Below, one piece after another: positions 16,799 to 25,760 of a DNA stretch of 34,723 nucleotides; position 1 is the stretch's first letter, and each line of letters begins with the position of its first letter. Source of the DNA: Planctomycetaceae bacterium (GTDB taxonomy: Bacteria; Planctomycetota; Phycisphaerae; Phycisphaerales; SM1A02); assembly GCA_021297795.1 (NCBI GenBank), contig JAJTGL010000010.1, forward strand, positions 1 to 34,723. The letters are read 5' to 3'. The notes below the pieces were generated by a model that saw nothing but the letters and a program-made list of their open reading frames with translations, was not told the DNA's origin and did no database searches. Both the position numbers and the translations under genes were made by a program.

Positions 16799-18115
16799 AT
16801 GCGCCACGCACCGTTGCTTCTCGCAGCCTTGACCTCATCCGCGATCACGCTCGCGGCGACGGCGGCGTACGCACAGGGCACGCCGGCGCAGACGCCGCCC
16901 GCGCCCGGCACGCCGCCGCCGACGCCGCCCGTCACCGCGCCGCAGGCGAGCATCGCGATGATGCGCAGCGATCCGAAGGTGCGCCAGATGCAGCTCGAGA
17001 TCTCGCTCTACGGCACGTACCAGACCACCCCGCAGCAGCCGACGCAGCTGCAACCCGGGCAACCGCAACCCACGGGCTACCAGAACACGCCGTTCCGGCT
17101 GCGCGGCACGACCAAGGTCGCCGTGCCGGTCCTGATGCGCACAAGCTGGTGCGACACCGACTTCTCCACGCTCGACGCGCGCGTGATGGTCGATGGCTTC
17201 CAGTCGAAGCTCGATCCCGCCACCGTCTTCACCCGCAACGCCAGCGGCCCGGAGGCGCTGCTCGTCTACGGCATCAACCCGCAGAACTCGGCCGGACAGA
17301 ACGAGATCCGCGTGAGCGCCAGTTGGCAGGTGCAGCGCTGGGAACTCTCGGTCGACGAGAACATCGCGGCGCGCTCGACCTGGCCGCGGAAGGTCGATCC
17401 GAAGTTCAACCGCTACCTCGGACCCGAGCCGGGGATGGACCCGACGAATCCCCTCGTCCTTCGGATCGCCGACGGCGCGACCAACGGCGGCGCGCGCTCC
17501 GCGAGCCCCTTCGTCGCCGCCCGCAATGCCGTGGCGGCGATCGCCTCCAGCTTCAAGTCGGTCACCGGAGGCACAAGCGACTTCGGGCCCGACGGCGCGC
17601 TGCGCGGCATCGGCTTCTCGCCGGATGGAATCTCCTGGGGGCTCGATGCCGGCCGCGGTTCGCCGGTCGAGATCTGCGCGACCTGCGTGTCGGGTCTGCG
17701 CGCGATCGGCATTCCCGCGCGACTCGTCTACTGCATCGACGAGGGCGACGAAACGCCGCAGGGCAACGCCAAGTCCAAGTTCCGCTTCATCGGCGAGTTC
17801 TTCCTGAACGACATCGGCTGGATCCCGTTCGACCCGATGCAGATGCGCATGAAGGGCATCGCCACCCGCCGCGGCAACGGCCCGATCACGGGTTTCGCGA
17901 ATGTCGACGGGCTCGAGACCTGCACGCCGTTCGCGTTCCGCACCGTGCCGGACGGATACGACCGGGCCGATCGCTTCGCGCTGTGGGGATGGAACGCGCG
18001 CGGCGCCTCGATCAACGAGTACTCCGCGATGTCGCGGATCGTGCTCAGCGACAGCTCGCGTGGCAACGGCAAGGTCCCGTCGATGCCCGCACCCGTTGGC
18101 GACGACGGGCCGTGA
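16799..18115 (+). CDS. Exported transglutaminase-like protein, catalytic His apparently absent
   Basis: This 438-residue protein has a signal peptide ending near AYAQ (25). It is followed by a Pro/Thr/Gln-rich linker, a beta-rich region (60-190), and a transglutaminase-core-like segment with C293-A-T-C296, GIPARLVYCIDEG (304-316), a FRFIGEFFLND strand and GWIPFDP (340-346). In active enzymes a His starts the strand before the acidic residue (HAW.E). Here the aligned position is Arg or Phe. The Cys also sits about four residues closer to GIPAR than usual. The Asp of the triad (345) is present. It may be a non-catalytic, ligand-binding relative. It starts ten bases after mlaE with AAAGG upstream, so a role in the envelope beside MlaE is possible. 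Confidence 0.75.
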   Translation: MRHAPLLLAALTSSAITLAATAAYAQGTPAQTPPAPGTPPPTPPVTAPQASIAMMRSDPKVRQMQLEISLYGTYQTTPQQPTQLQPGQPQPTGYQNTPFRLRGTTKVAVPVLMRTSWCDTDFSTLDARVMVDGFQSKLDPATVFTRNASGPEALLVYGINPQNSAGQNEIRVSASWQVQRWELSVDENIAARSTWPRKVDPKFNRYLGPEPGMDPTNPLVLRIADGATNGGARSASPFVAARNAVAAIASSFKSVTGGTSDFGPDGALRGIGFSPDGISWGLDAGRGSPVEICATCVSGLRAIGIPARLVYCIDEGDETPQGNAKSKFRFIGEFFLNDIGWIPFDPMQMRMKGIATRRGNGPITGFANVDGLETCTPFAFRTVPDGYDRADRFALWGWNARGASINEYSAMSRIVLSDSSRGNGKVPSMPAPVGDDGP

Positions 18116-18282
18116 ATCGACCGACGGTGATGGGCCTGAACGAACCGGAGCCCGTGGTTCCGAGCCCTGTAATCTCACCCCGTCGAGGGCAGGAATGGAT
18201 GTGCGGCGCGGCGATCGAACTCTTCGAGTCGCACCGACCCTCTCTTTCAAGGCACTCCGGGCCAGATGCCGATGGAAGCCAC

Positions 18283-18498
18283 ATGTCCGAGCACATCCGT
18301 GAAGCCGAGCCGGCCCCTGCTGTTCAGGCCGATCTCCTCCGCGAGATCATCCTCGAGGTGCGCGCGCTTGCCGACGCCACCGGCCACCCCTGCATGATGT
18401 CCCGCCCCGAGATCGTGGCGCAGCTTGCGGAGGAACGCCTCCTCGCCCGTCAGCGACAGGCCGCCGAGCGCGCCGCGCGCTTCCGTCGATCCGCATGA
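18283..18498 (+). CDS. Small hypothetical protein (71 residues)
   Basis: The frame encodes a basic, helical protein: an acidic/Pro start (SEHIREAEPAP), then LLREIILEVRALADATGHP, SRPEIVAQLAEE and an Arg/Ala-rich C-terminus. It has strong third-position GC bias like its neighbours and a modest GGAAG six bases before the ATG. No family was recognised and no signal or membrane segment is present. The preceding 167 bases (18116-18282) contain no clear promoter. It converges on the HDAC-like gene, 45 bases away. Confidence 0.5.
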   Translation: MSEHIREAEPAPAVQADLLREIILEVRALADATGHPCMMSRPEIVAQLAEERLLARQRQAAERAARFRRSA

Positions 18499-18543
18499 CT
18501 CTGCCAAGCGCGGGTTCAACCACGCGATCGTTCAGTCACGAGA

Positions 18544-19482
18544 TCAGGCAGGACCGGACTCGCGCAGGACCGCGTGCGCCACACGGTGCGTGATCGCGTG
18601 GAGTTCGGCCGTCCGCTCGGACGAGGTCTTGCCATCCGCCCCGAGGGCGTAGCCGCCCGAAAGAGTCAGACACGTCGCGATGCCCTGACGCCACACGCCC
18701 TCGAGCACCATGCGGTCGCGCGCGGCGATACCCGCTTCGGTGAGCGCGAGCCTGCCGAAGCGGTCGCCACGCGCCACGTCGACTCCCGCCAGATAGAACG
18801 CGAGGTCCGCGCGCGATCGCTCGACCGCGATCGGGAGGCTTGCGGCGAGCGCCTCGAGATAGGCCTCGTCGCCAAGACCGTCCGCAAGCGGCACGTCGAG
18901 GCTCGAGGGCGGCTTCCGCAGCGGGAAGTTGCGCTCGCCATGCATCGAGAACGTGAAGACGTCGGGGTCATTCGCGAAGATCGACGCCGTGCCGTTTCCA
19001 TGATGGACGTCGAGGTCGACGACGAGGATGCGAAGCCCGTACTCTCGACGAAGGACATGCGACGCCACGGCGACGTCGTTGAGCGTGCAGTATCCCTCGC
19101 CCGAGTCGCGCAGGGCGTGGTGCGTGCCACCCGCGAGATTGGCCGAGAGCCGTGTGCGCGATCGGTGCGCGGCCACGGCGGCATCGATCGTCCCCTGCAC
19201 CGCGAGGCGCGCCCGACGCACGAGCCGCGGCGACCACTCCATGCCGATCCGGCGCTGCTCGTCGCGAGAGAGCGTCCCGTCGCGGAGTTTCGCGAGGTAA
19301 CCCTCGTCGTGTGCGAGCGCGAGAGACTCCCACGGGCACTCCGCGGGCTCGTGGAGGTTCCATGCGCCGACAAGGCCCTCCGCGAGGAGGATCGCGTGAA
19401 GACACTCATACTTCCGCATGGGGAACGCATGCCCCTCGGGAAGCGCGATCACATAGTCGGGGTGGTAGGAAACGTGCTCCAC
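18544..19482 (-). CDS. Histone-deacetylase-fold amidohydrolase (acetylpolyamine/acetoin-utilisation type)
   Basis: This is a 312-residue zinc hydrolase of the HDAC/AcuC/acetylpolyamine amidohydrolase superfamily, which removes acetyl or acyl groups from lysine or polyamines. Active-site elements are all visible: the GGTHHA charge-relay histidines (H121, H122), GYCTLND, the zinc ligands D158 and H160 in VVDLDVHHGNGT, the third ligand D235 in AGVDVARGDRFGRL, and the SGGY loop with the catalytic Tyr (near 278). The proposed start is GTG 19482, 22 bases after the isocitrate dehydrogenase stop, with no clear Shine-Dalgarno. An ATG at codon 22 is too far in to keep the N-terminal strand. The actual substrate cannot be told from sequence. 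Confidence 0.9.
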   Translation of the reverse strand: MEHVSYHPDYVIALPEGHAFPMRKYECLHAILLAEGLVGAWNLHEPAECPWESLALAHDEGYLAKLRDGTLSRDEQRRIGMEWSPRLVRRARLAVQGTIDAAVAAHRSRTRLSANLAGGTHHALRDSGEGYCTLNDVAVASHVLRREYGLRILVVDLDVHHGNGTASIFANDPDVFTFSMHGERNFPLRKPPSSLDVPLADGLGDEAYLEALAASLPIAVERSRADLAFYLAGVDVARGDRFGRLALTEAGIAARDRMVLEGVWRQGIATCLTLSGGYALGADGKTSSERTAELHAITHRVAHAVLRESGPA

Positions 19483-19504
19483 GCGTGCGGATTCGCGCGC
19501 GGGG

Positions 19505-20527
19505 TCAGAGCCGCTTCACGAGGGCGTCGGCGAATTCCATCGTTCCGAGCTTTCCACCGAGGTCGCGCGTCGTCACGCCTTCGGCGAGCGCCCGGTCGTA
19601 GGCGCCACGAATGCGCGCCGCGCACTGGGCGAACCTCGGCTCGGCGCGCCGGGTCGAGAGCCAGTTCAGCATCATCACGCCCGACATGACGAGCGCGAGC
19701 GGATTGGCCACGCCCTTGCCCGCGATGTCGGGGGCCGAACCATGCACGGCCTCGAAGACCGCGCCCTTCTCGCCGATGTTCGCGCCGGGCGTCACGCCCA
19801 GGCCGCCGACGAGTCCGGCGCAGAGGTCGCTCATGATGTCGCCGTAAAGATTCTCGGCAAGGACGACATCGAATTTCGTCGGGTCCTGCACCATCTTCAT
19901 GCAGGCCGCGTCGACGATGACCTCCTCGTACGCGATGTCCTGGTAGTGCGCGTCGTGGACCTCGCGCGCGCACCGGATGAAGAGGCCGTCGGTCAGCTTC
20001 ATGATGTTCGCCTTGTGGAAGACGGACACCTTCTTGCGACCGCGCTCGCGGCAGTAGCGGAACGCGTAGTCGGCGATCCGGCGCGAGGCCGCCTCGGTCG
20101 CGACCTTGATGCTCGTGGTCACGCCCTTCGTGATCTCGTTCTCGATTCCGGCGTAGAGCCCCTCGGTGTTCTCACGGACGATGACGAGGTCAACGTTCTC
20201 GTAGCGCGTCTTCACGCCCGTCATCGTGCGGATCGGCCGGACGGCCGCGTAGAGATCGAGCGTCTTCCGGAGGAGCACGTTCACCGAGCGGAAGCCGGTG
20301 CCGACCGGCGTCGTGCACGGTCCCTTCAGCGCGACGCCATACTCGGCGATCAGGTCGAGCGTCGACTGCGGGAGGAGCTGCTTCTCGCCAGCAGCGAGCG
20401 CAGCCTCGCCCGCATGGCGCACCGTCCACGCGATGTCGGCGCCGCTCGCGTCGATCACGCGCTGCGCCGCCTCCGCGACCTCAGGACCGATTCCGTCACC
20501 TGGGATGAGAACGACATTCGTCGGCAT
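19505..20527 (-). CDS. NAD-type isocitrate dehydrogenase (beta-decarboxylating dehydrogenase family)
   Basis: The 340-residue enzyme oxidatively decarboxylates isocitrate to 2-oxoglutarate. N-terminal IPGDGIGPEV is followed by RSVNVLLRKTLDLYAAVRP. The SxN..LR pattern in that segment is the isocitrate-binding loop and distinguishes it from isopropylmalate dehydrogenase. Next come ENTEGLYAGIEN, the catalytic HKANIMKLTDGLF lysine segment, and the Asp-rich metal site ENLYGDIMSDL. The nucleotide site HGSAPDIAGKG, with Asp-Ile, fits NAD not NADP. GGAG lies seven bases before the ATG. The HDAC-like gene follows 22 bases after. Homoisocitrate or isopropylmalate activity is the less likely alternative. 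Confidence 0.88.
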   Translation of the reverse strand: MPTNVVLIPGDGIGPEVAEAAQRVIDASGADIAWTVRHAGEAALAAGEKQLLPQSTLDLIAEYGVALKGPCTTPVGTGFRSVNVLLRKTLDLYAAVRPIRTMTGVKTRYENVDLVIVRENTEGLYAGIENEITKGVTTSIKVATEAASRRIADYAFRYCRERGRKKVSVFHKANIMKLTDGLFIRCAREVHDAHYQDIAYEEVIVDAACMKMVQDPTKFDVVLAENLYGDIMSDLCAGLVGGLGVTPGANIGEKGAVFEAVHGSAPDIAGKGVANPLALVMSGVMMLNWLSTRRAEPRFAQCAARIRGAYDRALAEGVTTRDLGGKLGTMEFADALVKRL

Positions 20528-20607
20528 GCTGGTACTCCGTCATGGCGCCTCGGCACGAGGCCCGAATTCGAAGGGCGGAGGATAGCGGCTCGCTGCGAGG
20601 AATGAGT

Positions 20608-20648
20608 TCAAAAGAAGAACGGGAGGCGCCCGAAAGGGCGCCTCCCGT
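20608..20648 (-). terminator. Rho-independent terminator for the LysM gene
   Basis: A 13-pair perfect stem (20619-20631 with 20636-20648) has a GAAA loop. On the minus strand it is followed by a U-rich tract (20608-20618 read in reverse). It lies in the 185-base gap between the LysM gene and isocitrate dehydrogenase, so the latter should have its own promoter. Confidence 0.85.
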
Positions 20649-20712
20649 GTGCGTGTGCTTTCTCCATCGGACGGCGATGCGCACGCGCAGGCCGCCCGAC
20701 AGACTCGAGCGA

Positions 20713-21957
20713 TCAGCTTCCGCTGCTGCCCGTGTTCTCCGCGCCGGCAACCGCCTCGCGCGCAGGGATCACCAGCTTCTGCCCGATCTTCAGGTTCTTC
20801 TCCGTCGTGCCCTTGTTGGCCGACAGGATCTGACGCCAGTACTTGTCGGAGCCGAAGTACTTCCGCGAGATCGAGGAGAGCGTGTCGCCCTTCGCGACCA
20901 CGTGGAACGAACCACTCGTCGTGCTGACGCTCTCGGCGGCGCGGGATCCACCATTGCTCGCGAGCGTGGAGGGAACGTCGAGCGACGGCGTCGCCCCCGC
21001 CGCAGGAATGCGGATCTTCTGACCGATCTTGAGCCGCTCCGGCTCGACGGTCGGATTCGCCTTCGAGATCATCTGCCACTTGGTCGCGCTGCCGTAGTAC
21101 TTCTGCGCGAGCGCTTCGAAGGTGTCGCCGGAAGCGATCACGTGCGTGCGCTCGGCCGAAGTCGATGCCGAGGTCGATGCCGAAGTCGACGTCGAGCCGG
21201 TGGCCGACGCGCCGCCGGTGAGACCAGCGGGCACGTTGCCCGCAGGGAGACCCGCACCAGTCGGAGTCGGGCCGCCGCTGCCGGTGGCGATCGAGGTTCC
21301 GTTGCCGGCCGTGTTCGGCGAGGTTGCGCCGGAAGTGCTCGCGCCGGGAGTGCTCGCGCCGGGAGTGCTCGCGCCCGGTGCCGAACGATTGATGCCATTT
21401 GCGAGCCGAGGCGTGCCGACCGCGACGCTCGTCGTGTTCGACGCAGCGCCCGGAGTCGTCGCGCTACCGCCCACGGTGTTACCTGTGGCGGCAGTACCCG
21501 TCGCGATGCCGTTGAAGTTGCTCGTGCCACCGGTGCCGTTCGAGGCAATGGTGCCGTCACCCTTGCCGGTGCCGGCAGGCGCGGCTGCGCCTGGGACGAA
21601 CGCTGGCTGCGAGCGACCAGCGTTGTTGACGCCGTTTGTCGTGCCATTCGCAAGTGCGCCGGTGGGAGTCGGCGTCGAAGCCGGCGTCGTGTTCGGCGAA
21701 GTCGCCGTCCCCGTCGCGCCATTCGCGAAGCCGCCTGCAGCGGTGTTGCCGCTGTTGGGCGTAACGCCAGGAGTCAGCGTCAGCGTGGGCGGCGTGTTGC
21801 CCACGGACGTTCCCGAGTTCGTCGAGTTGGAGCCGCTCTCCTTCGCGGCGCTCGACTTCGAGGTGTTGGAGGACGGCGAGGAGGCCACGAAGTAGAGGCC
21901 CGCAACGCCAAGGAGAACGACAAGAACGATCGCAACGATCTTGGTACCGGTCGGCAT
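20713..21957 (-). CDS. Membrane-anchored protein with two LysM domains and long low-complexity linker
   Basis: The 414-residue protein has one N-terminal membrane helix (residues 6-25) or uncleaved signal anchor. It is followed by about 250 residues of Gly/Ser/Thr/Ala/Asn-rich linker with PGAST and ST.A tandem repeats, then two LysM domains (about 270-318 and 350-400). Each LysM has the expected core: HVIASGDTFEALAQKYYGS...LKIGQKIRIP and HVVAKGDTLSSISRKYFGS...LKIGQKLVIP. LysM binds N-acetylglucosamine in glycan, so the protein probably spans the periplasm and holds peptidoglycan. No hydrolase domain is present. A weak GAG precedes the ATG. It follows secDF by 99 bases and ends at a strong terminator. 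Confidence 0.88.
   Translation of the reverse strand: MPTGTKIVAIVLVVLLGVAGLYFVASSPSSNTSKSSAAKESGSNSTNSGTSVGNTPPTLTLTPGVTPNSGNTAAGGFANGATGTATSPNTTPASTPTPTGALANGTTNGVNNAGRSQPAFVPGAAAPAGTGKGDGTIASNGTGGTSNFNGIATGTAATGNTVGGSATTPGAASNTTSVAVGTPRLANGINRSAPGASTPGASTPGASTSGATSPNTAGNGTSIATGSGGPTPTGAGLPAGNVPAGLTGGASATGSTSTSASTSASTSAERTHVIASGDTFEALAQKYYGSATKWQMISKANPTVEPERLKIGQKIRIPAAGATPSLDVPSTLASNGGSRAAESVSTTSGSFHVVAKGDTLSSISRKYFGSDKYWRQILSANKGTTEKNLKIGQKLVIPAREAVAGAENTGSSGS
21335..21379. repeat. Three tandem 15-bp repeats in the LysM protein linker
   Basis: GTGCTCGCGCCGGGA occurs at 21335-21349 and 21350-21364 exactly, then with two changes at 21365-21379, encoding PGAST units on the minus strand. A second 12-bp repeat tract, encoding ST.A units, lies nearby around 21154-21195. 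Confidence 0.85.
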
Positions 21958-22056
21958 GATGTGCTCGGAGGACTGCGACGGTATCGCAAGTGCGAACGAG
22001 GCTCGTGCTCCGGCATCCGTTCCGGCGAGCGCTCGTGTGAATGTTTCGGAGTTCGG

Positions 22057-25000
22057 TCAGGCGCGCTGTGCTGCCGGACCACCCGCCGATGCAGTGCCCG
22101 GTCCTGCACCGGATGCTGCGGTCGTCGGAGCGATCGCGACCTTCGCGCGCTCGGCCTCTTCCTCCCGCCGACTGTACACGAGAGGCGCAGCAATTGCCAC
22201 CGAGCTGAACGTACCCGCGATGAGGCCGATCAGGAACGTGTAGGCGAACGGCCGGATGCCGGTGCCGCCGAGGGCGATCAGGATGATCGCCGTGGCCAGG
22301 GTGCTGCCGCCGGTGAGGACGGTACGGCTGAAGGTCTGGTTGATCGAGAGGTTGACGGTCTCGCGGCTGATCCAGGTGCGCTTGCCGCGGTTCTCGCGGA
22401 TGCGGTCGAGGATGACGATGGTGTCGTTCAGCGAGTAGCCGATGATCGTCAGGAGGCCGGCGACGACGTTGAGGTCGATCCGGTACTGCTCGATGTACAG
22501 CGCCGCGCCGAAGCCGGTCTGGGCGACCGGGATCGAGATGGCGAGGAAGCCCAGGCAGACGATGACGTTGAAGGTCACGCCCACGACCGTCGCCGTCGAG
22601 AACCGGAAGCTGCCGAACCGCACCCAGATGTAGGCAAGCATGCCGATCAGGCTGAGGACGACCGCCACCACGGCGCTGGCGGCGAGGTTTTCCGCCACCA
22701 CCGGACTGAAGCTCGACACCTGGTCGAGGCTCGCCTGCTGGGTGAGGGCCTGCCGGACAAGATCCCACTCGGGGCTCGCGAGGTTGCGATCCCACGTCTC
22801 GAGGTCGACCTTGGTGGCGTTGATGTCGGGGTCGCTCACGAGGACGACCAGGGACTTCTGGGGGCCGTTGGGGTTGGCCGGATCGGCCGGATCGAGGCCG
22901 ACGACCTTCGTCGACCGACCCGCGGTGGCCGACCAGTCGGGCTGGGAGCGCATGCGGCGCACCCGCTCCTGGACGTCGACGACGGTCACAGGGGTCTTGA
23001 GATCGTCGACGAGGATCGCGACGCCGCCCTTGAACTCGCCGACCGGCTCGCCGGAGGCTCCCGGCCGACCGATCGAGGAGCCGACGAGGGCCTTCTCGAG
23101 AGGCTTGGTCGACAGGGTGTGGTCTTCGCTCTCCGAGTTCTTGAACTCGAGGGGCAGACGGACGTCGAGGTCCTTCGCGAACCCGAGGACGACCGCCTCC
23201 TGGACGTCACGGCTGATCCGGCTCTCGTCGATGCCGTCCATGTTGGGCGGATTGCCGACGCGGATCTGGAAGCTCGAGGCGAGCCCCTCCGGAGTCTCGC
23301 GACCCACGGTGAGCACGTTGGCCGTGGCGAGCTGCGCCACGATCGCGTCGTCGCCGGCCTGCTTGCCGATCTCGCGCACGCGGTCCTCGACCGCCTGGCG
23401 GCTGAGACCGAGCTTGCCGTCGACGGCCTGGGCCTCGCCCGCGGTCGCCGCACGCGTCGAGAGCGTCATGGAGACGCCGCCGCGGAACTCGGTCTCGAAG
23501 ATGTCGTTGCCGCGCGCGAGGAGCACCACGATCGAGAGCACGGCGAGCACGCCGCTGAACCCGAACAGCGCGGGACGGATCGCGATCCAGTCGACCTTGG
23601 GAAGGAGCACGCGGGCGATCGCCGGCACGACGGTCGGCAGCATCGGCAGCTTCTTCATGCCGAGGCCGAGCATGACCTCGAAGATGGCGCGGGTCACCCA
23701 GATGCCCGTGAAGAGCGTGGTGATGACGCCGATCGACATGGTGAGCGCGAAGCCCTTCACCTCGGTTGCGCCGACCTTGTAGAGCACGACGCAGACGATG
23801 AGGTTGGTGATGTTGCCGTCGATGATGGCGCCGAGCGCGCGGCGGTACGCCGTGGCGATCGCGGCCTTGAGCGGCACCCCCTGCTCGAGTTCCTCGCGCA
23901 CGCGCTCGTAGATGAGCACGTTCGCATCGACCGCCATCGCGACCGACAGCGCCACGCCCGCGAGGCCCGGCAGCGTGAACGTGCCGTCGATGAGAGCCAT
24001 GATGCCGAAGATGAGGAGCGTGTTGACCGCGAGCGCGATGTCGGCGACGAGGCCCGCGAGGAAGTAGTACGCGAGCATCACGACGCACGTGATCGCGACC
24101 GAGAGGATGGTCGCCTCGAGACCCTTCGCGAGGTTGTCGGCGCCGATCGACGGGCCGAGGATGTTGACCGAGATCGGATCGCTCGAGACCTTCGCCTCGA
24201 GGCTGCCCGCGGTGAGCACGCGGATCAGGTACGCGATCGCGGTGTCGTCGAACTGGCCGGTGATGATGCCGCTGTCGCTGATCGTCGCGTTGAGCGTGGG
24301 CGCGCTGAAGACCTCGTCGTCGAGGACGATCGCCATCGCCTGTCCCTGGTTCGCTCCGGTGAGGCGCGCCATGCGCTGGGCGCCGGAGGCGTCGAGTCGG
24401 AAGCCGACCGCCGCGCCACCGAGTCGCGGATCGACCGTGCGATAGGCGTTGGTGAGCCCCCACGTGCCGCCGTCGTCGTGCGTCATCGACTTCGCGGCGT
24501 TGTCCGCGAGGAGGAGGTACGTCTCGCCGCCGAACTGACCGGCAACGAGGTCGTAGCGCGAGCCGAAGTAGGCAACCGGATCGGCGCGGAGCTGCTGGAG
24601 CTGCTCGGGCTTGTCGTACCACTGCTTGAGATCGTTGATCGCGAACCAGCGCGCGCGGCCGGGCTCACCCGCGCCGGGGCCCTTCGAGGCGAGTTCCTTG
24701 CGGAGATCCTCGAGGTTGAAGCCGGTCGGGTTCGAGTTGCGGACCGCGATGCGGAACTCGAGCACGCCCGCGCCGCGCATGAGGCGCATGAGGTCCTCGG
24801 GGTCGTCGAGACCGGTGCGCTTCGAGAGGTAGGCGTCGTTCGCCGCGACGAGCGCGTCGAGATCCGCCGACAGCGACGGGAAGTCGGCCTTGATGGCCGC
24901 GATCTCCTTCTCGCGCGGGCTCGGTCCCATCTCGGGCTTGCCATCGGCGTCCTTGACGGGGTTGCCCTCGGCATCGCGCACGACCGCCGGAGCGCTCGAG

Positions 25001-25614
25001 AGCTCGAGCGCCTTCTGGAGCTTCGACGCCGGGAGCGTCTTCGAGAGGATCGAGGCCTTGAGCTGCTCGACCTTGAGTTCGCTCGCCACGAAGCGATCCT
25101 CTGCAGCACTGCGGTCAGCGGGAGCGGCGTCCGCGGCGAGCGACTCAAGCGCTCTCTTTGCGGACTGGTAGTTCTGCCACTCGGCCTCGAGCGCGGCGAC
25201 GTTCGGATTGACCCCGCCGAAGCGGGCGGCCGCCTTGCCGGACAGAAGCGCGGCCTCGAGGTCGCCGGACGCGATCTGCGTCTTCGCGAGGAACTCCTCG
25301 ATGCCGGTCTTCGCCTTCACCTGGAGCGCGCGCACCTCGGACGAGGGCAGCGGCATGACGACCTCGATGCGGTCGCGTCCCTGCGGCGTCATCGCGATGT
25401 CGAGCACACCCTGCGGGTTGACGCGCTGCTTGAGCACCTCGATGACCTGCCCGAGCACCTCGTTCGGATCACCCGTCTCGGGAATCTTCACCGAGTACAC
25501 GAGGCTCACGCCACCCTGGAGATCCTTGCCGAGACGAATGCTCTTCTGAGAGAGGAGCACGCCGAGCACGGCGCAGAGGATGGCGACGAACGCGAGGAAC
25601 CAGGCTTTCTTCAT
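22057..25614 (-). CDS. secDF: Fused protein translocase accessory subunit SecDF
   Basis: SecD and SecF use the proton gradient to pull proteins from SecYEG into the periplasm. This is a single 1185-residue fusion. The SecD half has a first helix (5-22), D1 motif GKDLQGGVSLVY (29-40), a periplasmic P1 region to about 490 with an unusual coiled, charged insert (about 110-300), the LDDEVFSAPTLNATISDSG block, and five helices including AVDANVLIYERVREE (561-575). The SecF half starts near 673, with FRGGVSMTL (709-717), an enlarged periplasmic domain to about 970, and final helices with GYSLNDTIVILDRIREN (1059-1075). ATG 25614 is preferred over an in-frame TTG four codons upstream. It follows yajC, the usual partner. 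Confidence 0.96.
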   Translation of the reverse strand: MKKAWFLAFVAILCAVLGVLLSQKSIRLGKDLQGGVSLVYSVKIPETGDPNEVLGQVIEVLKQRVNPQGVLDIAMTPQGRDRIEVVMPLPSSEVRALQVKAKTGIEEFLAKTQIASGDLEAALLSGKAAARFGGVNPNVAALEAEWQNYQSAKRALESLAADAAPADRSAAEDRFVASELKVEQLKASILSKTLPASKLQKALELSSAPAVVRDAEGNPVKDADGKPEMGPSPREKEIAAIKADFPSLSADLDALVAANDAYLSKRTGLDDPEDLMRLMRGAGVLEFRIAVRNSNPTGFNLEDLRKELASKGPGAGEPGRARWFAINDLKQWYDKPEQLQQLRADPVAYFGSRYDLVAGQFGGETYLLLADNAAKSMTHDDGGTWGLTNAYRTVDPRLGGAAVGFRLDASGAQRMARLTGANQGQAMAIVLDDEVFSAPTLNATISDSGIITGQFDDTAIAYLIRVLTAGSLEAKVSSDPISVNILGPSIGADNLAKGLEATILSVAITCVVMLAYYFLAGLVADIALAVNTLLIFGIMALIDGTFTLPGLAGVALSVAMAVDANVLIYERVREELEQGVPLKAAIATAYRRALGAIIDGNITNLIVCVVLYKVGATEVKGFALTMSIGVITTLFTGIWVTRAIFEVMLGLGMKKLPMLPTVVPAIARVLLPKVDWIAIRPALFGFSGVLAVLSIVVLLARGNDIFETEFRGGVSMTLSTRAATAGEAQAVDGKLGLSRQAVEDRVREIGKQAGDDAIVAQLATANVLTVGRETPEGLASSFQIRVGNPPNMDGIDESRISRDVQEAVVLGFAKDLDVRLPLEFKNSESEDHTLSTKPLEKALVGSSIGRPGASGEPVGEFKGGVAILVDDLKTPVTVVDVQERVRRMRSQPDWSATAGRSTKVVGLDPADPANPNGPQKSLVVLVSDPDINATKVDLETWDRNLASPEWDLVRQALTQQASLDQVSSFSPVVAENLAASAVVAVVLSLIGMLAYIWVRFGSFRFSTATVVGVTFNVIVCLGFLAISIPVAQTGFGAALYIEQYRIDLNVVAGLLTIIGYSLNDTIVILDRIRENRGKRTWISRETVNLSINQTFSRTVLTGGSTLATAIILIALGGTGIRPFAYTFLIGLIAGTFSSVAIAAPLVYSRREEEAERAKVAIAPTTAASGAGPGTASAGGPAAQRA

Positions 25615-25760
25615 TTCGGAATCCAACTCTCAGGCGCCCTCGATCGTCGTTGCACGCGGAGGCCGTGCAGATCGGGGCGAAGCTTGCGGAATGCTGTCGG
25701 TCGGGGTCGGGCGGCGGGGTCGGGCGCACGGCGCGGCTGGCGCCGTCGCGCGGACGGCGA

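Noticed and set aside
13141-16953. A 1270-codon open frame on the minus strand opposite the repeat protein and mlaE
   Set aside because: Repeats mirror those of the plus-strand protein, and the frame crosses a terminator and promoter.
18499-18543. Possible tRNA T-arm-like GGGTTCAACC near 18510
   Set aside because: No acceptor or anticodon stem can be built around it.
25615-25626. TTG start for SecDF four codons upstream
   Set aside because: The ATG (MKKAWF) gives a normal positively charged N-terminus next to the first membrane helix.
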